Source: Sipunculus nudus
Lineage: Eukaryota; Annelida; Sipuncula; Golfingiida; Sipunculidae
Assembly: GCA_026874595.1 (NCBI GenBank)
Contig: CM049314.1
Span: 37,429,229-37,493,228 of the forward strand
DNA length: 64,000 nucleotides
Direction: 5' to 3'
Positions 55,205-64,000 of the stretch are shown piece by piece. A program made the position numbers and the translations under genes. How positions within the stretch are numbered: position 1 is the first letter of the stretch; the number at the start of each line of letters is the position of its first letter. The notes under the pieces were generated by a model. That model was given only the letters and a program-made list of their open reading frames with translations. It was not told where the DNA came from and did not search any database.

Positions 55205-56019
55205 GGGTCTGTGGGGTGTTAGGTATCCAGTCACCAGCAAGCAGGGGGTCTGTGAGTGTAGTGTAAATGGGACTGTTTTGTTTGGCAGCTTGAACGACAC
55301 GTTTAAGGTTCAGATGAGCTTGATTTTCTCTTGAGAACAATTTGGAGAGGTTGTGAGAGTACAATAGGAAATTAGGGATGGAAACGTTTATAGGGGTAGG
55401 AAACAATTTATCAGGTGAGAGCTCAGTCAGTTGCTCTTTTGAAAAGAATTATTGAAGAATTGCCAGATTAGTGGCATGAAATCTTGTCACACTGTTAGCT
55501 TATGAGTGACAACCTTGTATACGGGGTGTCAAGTGGTAATCATCCAAGTAGAAGTGACAGTGGCACTTGACCGCAGCCGGGGGTTGTTTCCATGTGTCCT
55601 CCAGGACAGGAGCTTGTAATCTGTTTAATATGCGATATTAATAGCTGATGTTTCCCCATGGGTGTCACCTTAGAACTTTGCTTATTTGGTAGAAACCGGA
55701 AGTCACACAATTTATGAGTGTTTGACATGTCTTTAAGAAAAATTGCTGTTAAACATGATGGTTTATCAATGGATTTTGGAATATCTAAATGTGGGCAAGT
55801 ATACATTAGATCACCATTACAAGCTGAGAATTGGTCTTGAGAAATCTCCACATAAGATTGCTGTTGCCTAGAAATGGCAAAATAAGTAGGAATGTTTACT
55901 AACTGTGTTGCGTGTGTAAAATTATCATTGACAGGTGTTGGGTATGAAAATACTTTATATAATCCGAGTATGTCAGTATGAGTTTGAACAGAATACACAT
56001 GAAACATATTCATAAACAC
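55198..56019 (-). pseudogene. env: Second env copy, middle part
   Basis: The minus strand encodes an ectodomain portion of an F-like envelope: GLYKVFSYPTPVN, then a Cys-containing stretch (FAISRQQQSYVEIS, DLMYTCPH, CDFRFLP) and later LFPTPINVS and ENQAHLNLKRVVQAA. Several stops and frameshifts lie between 55406 and 55540. This copy keeps the segment between the two PTPxN motifs that is missing from the env of the full element. Confidence 0.75.
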
Positions 56020-56044
56020 ATATATACAATATCATTATCATCAA

Positions 56045-57786
56045 CTAGAATACGGGTAGTCGACAAGCGACTACATGTATCCGCCAAAATCAGAGAAGGA
56101 CAGGTGAAGTGAGGCATGGATTGAGTGGCAAGGGGATACAGAGTTACATGTGTTAAATATTAGAATGGATCTCTGCCACATAAACATGATTGTAGGTGGC
56201 GCCACCTGTTATTTGAACGAGAAACTATCCAAGATATATACACATGCAAAATTTCATGTGGAAAAGTCAAACCACTGCAGAGATATGAGTGATTTTATCC
56301 CACAGCAGACAAACAGATGGACGCTGTGCAAAAATGGCTGCAGGTGGCGCCACCATTTTTGTTCATGTTATAAAGCTATCCAAGGGCTACATTTGTGTAA
56401 ATTTTTTTTCCTGATTGGTCAAACGGTTCCCGAGATATGAGCTTGGATGTCTGCAGCATAAACGTGAATGTAGGTGGCGCCACCTGTCATAAAATCAAGA
56501 AAGCTATCTAGGATGTTTACACATGCCTAATTTTAGGTGAATTAGTCAAACCACTGCAAAGATATGAGTGATTTTAACCCCAGGCAGATTAACAAATGGA
56601 CACTGTGCAAACATGGTTGCAGGTGGCACCACCTTTTGTTGTGTATATTATAAAGCTATCCCAGGGCTACATTTGTGTAAAAAAATTTTCCAGATCGGTC
56701 AAACGGTTCCTGAGATATATGGGTTTATGTGTGGAGTGTTAACGTGAATGTAGGTAGCGCCACCTGTCATTAAATCAAGAAAGCTATCTAGGATGTAGAT
56801 GCATGCTGATTTTTAGGTGAATTAGTCAAACCACTGCAGAGAACTGAGTGATTTTAACCCCAGGCAGATGAACAAATGGACACTGTGCAAACATGGTTGC
56901 AGGTGGCGCCACCTTTTGTTGTGTATGTTATAAAGCTATCCCAGGGCTACATTAGTGTAAAATTTTTTTCCGGATCGGTCAAACAGTTTCTGAGATATAT
57001 GGGTTTATGTGTGGAGCGTAAACGTGAATGCAGGTGGCGCCACCTGTCACAAAATCGAGAAAGCTATCTAGGATGTATATGCATGCCAAATTTTAGGTGA
57101 ATTAATCAAACCACTGCAGAGATATGAGTGATTTTAACCCCAGGCAGATGAACAGATGGACACTGTGCAAACATGGTTGCAGGTGGCGCCACCTTTTGTT
57201 GTGTATGTTATAAAGCTATCCCAGGGCTACATTTGTGTAAAAAATTTTTCCTGATCGGTCAAACGGTTCCCGAGATATATGGGATTATGTGTGGAGCGTT
57301 AACGTGAATGTAGGTGGCGCCACCTGTCACAAAATCAAGAAAGCTATCTAGGATGTATATGCATGCCGAATTTTAGGTGAATTAGTCAAATCACTGCAGA
57401 GATATGAGTGATTTTAACCCCAGGCAGATGAACAGATGGACACTGTGCAAACATGGTTGCAGGTGGCGCCACCTTTTGTTGTGTATGTTATAAAGCTTTC
57501 CCAGGGCTACATTTGTGTAAAATTTTTTCCCGGATCGGTCAAACTGTTCCCGAGATATATGGGTTTATGTGTGGAAACAGACGCACAAACGGACGCTGGG
57601 CAGAGACGAAAGGTCAGAGGTCAAGGTCACTTGGTTAGGCACCAGTTCACATGTGACCTGATAATTTGTGTAAGTTTCGGAAAAATCTGTCCAGTAGTCT
57701 CAGAGGAGTTCTCCGGAAACGAACGCAGCGGCGGCGGAACCCGGTCAAAAACATAGTATCCGCAAAACTTCGTTTTGGCGGATACA
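56045..57786 (-). mobile_element. Helentron-like element with 280-bp tandem repeats
   Basis: On the minus strand it starts TATCCGCCAAAACG and ends with the inverse TTTTGGCGGATAC, a GTAGTCG-CTTGT-CGACTAC hairpin and CTAG. It sits between T and T within ATCATCAA/TAACC, a site seen uninterrupted near 48630. No target duplication is evident. Five near-identical repeats of about 280 bp each hold two GGTGGCGCCACC palindromes. No gene is inside. This fits HINE/pearl-like non-autonomous elements known from bivalves. Confidence 0.7.
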
Positions 57787-58067
57787 ATAACCTAGGAGAC
57801 CAAGGCGCACATTCCCTGGTTGACTCTCCTGTAAATCCTTAACAGGATACAATGTATTGTTTGTACCTGTATCACTATTTGGGGGAGCAGATGCCTGAAT
57901 CTGTGGCAGTTCCATGCATGCTAGGCTTCCTTAACCATCATATTTTAGTCAGTAAACATATCATTTTAAAAAATCCAAGTGTTGTTTGTGTTGTTTTTTT
58001 CACAGAAAAATCCTGAGACGGAACAGTACAAGAACATCCCGAATTATCGCCAACCCCTCGACCTGAA
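57787..58067 (-). pseudogene. env: env 3' tip and R2 start
   Basis: The minus strand at 57787-57920 encodes the decayed end of env (IQASAPP-like block, NTLYPV). The remainder is the R2 start up to CGACCTGAA, where the MULE is inserted. Confidence 0.6.
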
Positions 58068-58264
58068 GAATACCAGTCGATTCGTCACCACGGTCGTTTC
58101 GTCACCAATTACTAGCCTGATAAGGACGGTCACTTCGTCACCAAAAATTCGGTGGCGTATTGGCCAATAGGCACTGCTTTTACAGAGCCTTTTTGTGTCA
58201 ACCAATCAGTGTCCGGGTGATGGCTAACCATGTTTCGCATGGTTTCATGGATGTGTTTGGTTAG

Positions 58265-58981
58265 CTGAGCAATGTCAGCTACGGCTCATCAATCGAGTCA
58301 TATGCTACCTTAAATCAATTAAATGGACATAATGGTGATGCTAGAAAAGTGGCTGCATTTCACCTTCAGTTATCAGGACCTGCCCTTGTGTGGTACAATT
58401 CTTTATCACCAAATGTCAAGGCTTCATGGGACAATCTGTTACAGGCCTATAAAGAAAAATACATTAACATTCAGGCAGAGAACAATCCAGCACTACTTGC
58501 TGTTGCCAAAACTTTTGAAAAATTAACCTTGCTGCCTGGACAGCCGATCGAGGAATTTCACAGTGAACTCGTAGCTAAGGCACATGGATATCGGTCACAT
58601 GGTGCCACAGTCAACCAGATGAATGCCAAATCAGCAAATCTTGGCAATAGTAATCTCCAAGAATTACAGAAGCAGGTATCAGAATTAACAAACGTAGTCA
58701 AAAAGTTAACCACATCAACAGCAAATTCACAGCCTCGTACCTTCGGGAGAAGAACCCGGTGGCACCAAAACAGACAACCCAGTACACAAGAAACCCTGCA
58801 GGCAACAACCAGAAATGGGCCACAGTGTTACAGGTGTGGTGGTCTTGGGCATCTTCAGCGGCAGTGTAACTGGATTGCTGATGGCAGCAGCCCACAACCA
58901 GATTCCAAGTGCCAGCTATGCCAGCAGCATGGGCACCTGGCTAACAAGTGTCGCATGTTCAACACAACACAGGGAAACTAA
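58265..58981 (+). pseudogene. gag: gag relic of an unrelated gypsy-type element
   Basis: The frame is open from 58265 with the capsid-type phrases AAFHLQLSGPALVWYNSL and LLPGQPIEEFHSELVAKA, then an apparent internal deletion. Two regular C-x2-C-x4-H-x4-C zinc knuckles follow (CYRCGGLGHLQRQC, CQLCQQHGHLANKC). It is not close to the Gag at 46313. The N-terminus is missing. Confidence 0.75.
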
Positions 58982-59454
58982 GACGACCCAACAGGCCAGG
59001 AGCACAGTCTTTTGGGGGTGTAGGAGCAACGTGTGCTCAAGTCAGTCATCCGTCAGCCAGTGTGAAGAGGCCACATGGTAACTATAATCAAACAACTAGT
59101 CAGGATGATAGTTCATATTCAGATTTTGATAGTATATATGATGAAAATGAAGGGAATGAATTATTATATTTAAATGTCAGGATAGGAAATAAGCCTGTTG
59201 CAGCATTAATAGATACAGGAAGCAATATTAATATCATGTCATTTTCTCTTTATAAGTGTCTACCTCCTAATGCAAAAACAAAGCTAGCTCCAGGGTCATC
59301 CGATACTGTAACAGTGGCTGACAATCAGAGCGTCAGTGTTTTAGGTTCAGCTAGGGTGAAAATCAAGTTCCCATATAGTAAACATTCCATTCCAGTATAT
59401 GTACTACAGTCGTCATCGCATCCTTTTATCATTGGGTCTAAATATTCAGGGTGA
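58948..59454 (+). pseudogene. Retropepsin relic following gag
   Basis: In a different frame overlapping the end of gag by 34 bases it encodes AALIDTGSNINIMS and HPFIIGSKYSG, the two signatures of retroviral-type proteases. The overlap suggests a gag-pro frameshift. No RT follows. Confidence 0.7.
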
Positions 59455-61787
59455 ACCCTCACAAAAGGCCATATGGGTTAAGTGGTCAAGTCTCAATAAG
59501 GATGCTAAAGAAATGGTAACCAATTCTCCAGTCCCTCAGATACCAAATGATTAATTTTGTATTTCTATATTTTGTTACCCTAGTAAATGAACATGTGTCT
59601 CAAACTATGTTATTATTAAGTATGAATTGTTTCAGTTACTGTGAAAGGGGAAATCAGGATATTGTTTATATGTATATGTTTTATTATTATGTTTGTGTAA
59701 CGATGGACATCACTGATTTTGAATCTTTGTGAAGGCTGAATTTAATACCTATTTGGTGATGGAACAGAATCCATTATGATTCACTAGAAATAACTCGCAA
59801 GGAAAACCATGACATACCTGTTCTGACACTGGATGGGATTGTATGAATGAGTTGAAAGGGGACTGGACGCAGTCCGAGCATTTGTGTTGAGCTTGAGTCG
59901 CTAATATATCCCTGATTGTTAGAATTCAGATATGATGGTTATTAAAATTTAGGTGTTCCGAGTCACCGCTAGTTTACGTTCCTATTTCTTAATTGTGTAA
60001 ATGTTCACATTTACTCCTCAGCCTAATCTCATACAAAGTATGGTAATGAAGAACCATTATCTTGATCAGTGTGTTGCTTCATTGACATGTGGTTTATGTA
60101 TTGAAGGTTTCAGGTTTTCTATGTATCAATCCTGAGATAGATTGTTTTGTACTGCTATAGACAACTGTCTGGTAGGGACCAGAGAAACAGTTTGTCAAGG
60201 TCATGCAGTATAATGTTATCTGTATCTTGTGCACAGTTAAAGGGATATGATCAACTGTGGTCTCATGAGAATATTTGAATGTCTGTGTCATGTTTCTTTA
60301 TAAATTTTTCATAATTTTTTTATATCTATTATAATGTGTAGATTCAGTTTTTGTCTTCAGCTTACTTGTTTTAAAAGCTGTTCAATATGTATATATCATT
60401 GTTCACTGACCATGGGTTAAATTGTAATGACAATTTAAATTTTGTGGGGCCCATGTTATGATTATAGGATATGGTCAGTTAACAATGCTAATCATAATTA
60501 GATGATACAGTACTGATTGACATGTTTGTTTACCTTACTTTGTTTAATTAGAGATAGTATATCACTTTTCTTCATAACGTTTTATATATATTATTTGAAA
60601 GAATGATACATGGCTTATAGAAGCTTGTAGCTGCTAGTCCAGCCCGTGTCATGGATTTGAGACACCAGATGGATCCATGAATGTAAGACACTAGGTCAGT
60701 TAATTAGATGTTATATCTGTTTCTTCTGTTATCACATATTTTGTCCACTGTACCAGATTCTATTAAATATGCCACCCAGAGTTTGTATAGCACAGCCTGG
60801 CATTTGTGTGACTGTCCGTCTTTTAGGGGAGAGCAAATTACCAGTACCAAGCTTAAAATCTTGTTTCAGCCCAGTGCAGCAATAAATGGCATTTAGTCTT
60901 GTAAACTATCCCTAGCTTATCAACAGTTGCACCCAGTAAGTTGTCAGAATTGGTAACAATGTCATTTGTTATTTCATTAAGTCTTGATTAAGTTTACTGT
61001 CTGGTAATTATGTTAAGATATTCAGATGTATGAATGCCTACAACTTTTTCTAGCTCCTGAATGGACAATCTTTAGTATCCAGGACAAAGCATGTATTTTA
61101 ATATTCAATAGGGTAACTTCAGGTATCTTGTTGGTTGAACTGATGGACAGACCTGTATATAAGCACAGCCAGATTTTACTCTGAGAGCACTTCGGCATAT
61201 TTTCTAAATTCATAAATGGCTCCGTTTCAATAGATTAGTTTTAAGGAAAGATCAACAGATCATAGTGTAGTTAGCAAGTTTCACTTTTATTTTTTTTTTT
61301 TATGTTCTGCTGGAATGAACATTATTGTATGAATCATCAGAATAAATCTTCAGTTTTACCATCAAATTGGACTTTCATTGGACTCGTGTGAACAGGAAAG
61401 TGGAATGGAAGCAAACCTGAATGCATTTTTAAACTTAGAGCTAATTTCCCCTTTCCATTGGGATCCTCAGGTGATGATAGATAGGTGGGAACGTAACAAT
61501 ACGTCAAGATGACGTGGGTAGATTCAGCCGTCTGGCCACCCTCAACATGGTATGTATAGTATAGGAAAGATTAAAATGCTAAATTAAACTAAATATTCAT
61601 ACACATTTTGGAAAAAATTAAAATGAATAATATATAAATTTTATTCTAGCAATTCTTAAAATAATAATTATAATAATATAAATAATATAAATAATTCATA
61701 TAACATGTTTTTTTCATATGTTAAATGCAATAATTATATAAAGTTATATATATATATATTAAATGTTTTTTCTTATCCATTTTACTA
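59455..61787. other. Non-coding interior of the MULE, with R3
   Basis: No gene is supported. From 60968 a segment is repeated at the window end (R3). It contains TATATAAGCAC and, further on, AATAAA, so it may be the LTR of the gag-pro element; the LTR borders are not established. Confidence 0.4.
60968..61166. repeat. Repeat R3, copy 1
   Basis: GTTATTTCATTAAGTCTTG through TATATAAGCAC is about 99 percent identical to 63802-64000. The second copy continues beyond the window. Confidence 0.85.
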
Positions 61788-61801
61788 TTGTTTTTTGGCA
61801 G

Positions 61802-62105
61802 GTCTGCGTTCAACAGGGCCATTCGAACGAACAATGACTGTGAGGGCTGGCACAGGCGTTTGAATGGCAAGGCGAACCGCGGTCAGCTGAACATGTATCT
61901 GTTGTTGCGCCTGTTGAGCGACGAGAGCCGTCTAGTGACTCTGGAGCTGGACCTCCTCAGAGAATCCCAAGTGACGAGGAGGCAGAGGTCTCTGGAGACG
62001 ACCAAAAGTCTCTTCAGACTGTGGGAACAGTACACAGTCAGCGAGATCTCAGCCCGCCGGTTGTTGAAGGCAGCTTCGCATATGACACCTCTCCCTGTGT
62101 CTTAG
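61802..62105 (+). pseudogene. MULE transposase, C-terminal exon
   Basis: After a pyrimidine-rich tract and TTTTTTGGCAG (a good splice acceptor) the frame encodes RTNNDCEGWHRRLN, QLNMYLLLRLL, RRQRSLETTKSLFRLWEQY and ends at 62105. This is the pattern of the C-terminal part of MULE/FLYWCH-linked transposases in invertebrates. Upstream exons with the catalytic residues are not present in the element. Confidence 0.65.
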
Positions 62106-62979
62106 ATCTTCCATACTTCAATCTGTGTTTCTTTGTGACTCCTTGTATCCGTCAATTGTTTTTTATGTTTCGGTGACAGGTTTTATATGTTGGTGTAGTT
62201 ATATGTTTGGTATTTTTGAGGACACACGTGTATATATATCTGTATGTATTTCACTGTCCCACCAGTGACTCTTTGTATATAATTTACTTGTTTATAGTTG
62301 TATATATTCCCATGTTTCTTAGTGACTTTTTATACCCGTTAATCGTTGGTGCAGTTTTATGTTTGGTCTTTTGAGTTCATGTATATATCGCCATTTGTTA
62401 CATCGTTTTATGTATGTGCTGTAAACTGTCTTGCTGTTCCTTCTTGTATGCATTGTTTTATTTTTATTTGTCATAGATAACTGAATGTACATATTTGATT
62501 AAAATAAGTTTTTTATATTTTGAAGATTTGTTTTCTCTCACCAATAAAATCTTACGAAACCAATTATCTTTAGTGTCAAGAAACGTCCTTCAAAATTAAC
62601 ATTAACATTAACAGTAATAGATTATTTAATTAGTTAAGAAATAAAGTTTAATTGACCAAAAACATGTCCAGTCCAATTTGACAAATTATATAATATTAAT
62701 TTTATAATATTAATTATAAAGAAATCAAAATGAAAATTTAGTTTGCTTTTTTTAATTCCTAAGCATGTATTCCAGGAAAATAATGCACGTTGCCTACAAT
62801 GTAGGCGACACCTAGCTGGAAGATCGAAATCACCCTAAACGAACACGAGCATAATCTGAGATGTGGCGCTTATTACCATAATTGTTTTTTTTTTCCACAC
62901 ATTGAATGAGGATAAATGTAAACAATCATAAATATCAGATTAACACGTTTATACAGTCGAACTGGATTGATTTTAAATG
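62106..62979. other. MULE 3' region
   Basis: No gene. T-rich sequence with AATAAA (about 62543) that may end the transposase transcript. It continues into the terminal repeats at 62980. Confidence 0.45.
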
Positions 62980-63045
62980 GACGGTCACTTCGTCACCAAA
63001 AATCAGTGGTGACGAAACGACCGTGGTGACGAAACGACCGGTGAC

Positions 63046-63801
63046 CGACCTGAAACACCTAATGTCGATCTATTGAACTACTCTGATGGTCCTGCAAATT
63101 TGCCATATTAGTATCGATATATATCGATAATTGATCGCCAAACCTTAAACCATAATTGATATGAAAATTGCTGGCGATTGCCAGCTATAATGAAGGTATT
63201 TAATTTTTGTATTCAATCAGAATTAGCAAGTCATATATACGTAGACAAACATGAATACATGATTACATGTTAATTACTAAGATAAAAGAGACCTAGGAAA
63301 CTTCAGAGACACATTAAAATCATGTTTAGACAGAAACAGTCCAACAGGTATATATATATGAGTACACACTCAGAACAAGGACACACTCAACATACAGCAG
63401 TCATACTGACAATATCAATTCACCAGTAGAAGTCAACAAAGAAGTCAAGTATACATCATCAGACAGGTATTTATTGTTAAGTTAACAACTGCGAATATAA
63501 CTAAGTGAAATCGAGACAAATACAACTTTAGAAGACTTTAGCAGAAGATTGTGATTTGAACAATATTTTGTCATCATCTTGGACAATTATTTTGAAATTA
63601 TGAGTGTACCAGAACTGTGAATCAAATAAAAAAAAATAATTTGATCTCCGGACTCTTTGTTTTATCTGGGTAGCCCCCCCCCCCCCCCCCCGTAACAATT
63701 CTAATAGTTGAATGGAATGGGTAAAGCTCTCATTGACAAGGGTGAGGTAAAAAAAAATACTTTATGTAACATCATTTGACCATACCCCACATTCATACCC
63801 A
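63046..63801. repeat. R2, copy 3
   Basis: It matches 1780-2520, including the TATCGATATAT landmark and a long C-run (about 63675-63691). The MULE split this copy from its start at 57920-58067. It ends at 63801 against R3. Confidence 0.75.
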
Positions 63802-64000
63802 GTTATTTCATTAAGTCTTGATTAAGTTTACTGTCTGGTAATTATGTTAAGATATTCAGATGTATGAATGCCTACAACTTTTTCTAGCTCCTGAATGGAC
63901 AATCTTTAGTATCCAGGACAAAGCATGTATTTTAATATTCAATAGGGTAACTTCAGGTATCTGGTTGGTTGAACTGATGGACAGACCTGTATATAAGCAC
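63802..64000. repeat. Repeat R3, copy 2, cut by window edge
   Basis: It is about 99 percent identical to 60968-61166; the visible difference is one base in ATCTKGTTGG. It extends beyond the window. Confidence 0.85.

Larger units (their letters stand above)
58068..63045 (+). mobile_element. MULE transposon with 9-bp target duplication
   Basis: CGACCTGAA is present on both sides (58059-58067 and 63046-63054), and R2 is continuous across the insertion. The ends contain several GGTCGTTTCGTCACCA units in inverted orientation (58073-58150; 62980-63045). The 9-bp duplication fits the MULE superfamily, and a MULE-like transposase exon is inside. Most of the transposase is missing and a gag-protease relic occupies the left part. 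Confidence 0.8.

Noticed and set aside
56195-57473. CRISPR-like regular array
   Set aside because: The units are contiguous 280-bp tandem repeats without unique spacers, in a eukaryotic transposon.

Overview
The window is eukaryotic repeat-rich DNA, AT-rich with long homopolymer G/C tracts. It holds almost nothing but nested and broken transposable elements. The mix of elements points to a lophotrochozoan invertebrate, possibly a bivalve: an env-bearing Ty3/gypsy element, a YqaJ/SWIM nuclease element, a ZMYM-like hAT, a MULE, and a Helentron-like element with internal tandem repeats. The organism is an inference. I found no host gene, tRNA, rRNA or CRISPR array that I can support.

The centrepiece is a nearly complete Ty3/gypsy element (34266-48548, minus orientation) with about 1.18-kb, nearly identical LTRs. 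It encodes gag, aspartic protease, RT/RNase H, an integrase ending in a chromodomain, and an F-protein-like env. Pol carries three in-frame TGA stops. Env is split by a 2.7-kb DNA transposon encoding a SAP/SWIM/YqaJ protein and a THAP exon. Between env and the 3' LTR lies an extra gene on the opposite strand, with its own TATA box. It encodes a roughly 210-residue Cys-rich protein that I call CRP here (my label) and that matches no family I know.

CRP copies recur through the left 27 kb, nearly always as LTR - stem-loop - leader - TATA - CRP, and often followed by the convergent 3' end of env. There are at least four divergent types: alpha, beta, gamma and delta. Three copies are intact (11304, 18964, 35976). 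All copies that keep their 3' end have a splice-donor-like sequence at or a few bases after the stop codon.

Layout: 1-1179 LTR plus CRP 3' half; 1770-6820 two long repeats (R2, R1); 6842-9157 two CRP-delta relics and an env 3' end; 9279-22110 an array of LTR-CRP modules; 22113-23704 a gag-env relic lacking pol; 23727-25546 a tandemly built repeat with a Helitron-like end; 25547-26982 another LTR-CRP-beta module; 27368-29364 a foldback element; 29755-33670 second copies of R2 and R1; 33757-34053 microsatellites around a perfect-looking hairpin; 34266-48548 the full element; 48549-58067 a second, decayed env broken up by a hAT, a TIR element and a Helentron-like element; 58068-63045 a MULE with 9-bp target duplication containing a gag-protease relic; 63046-64000 third R2 copy and a second copy of a short repeat (R3).
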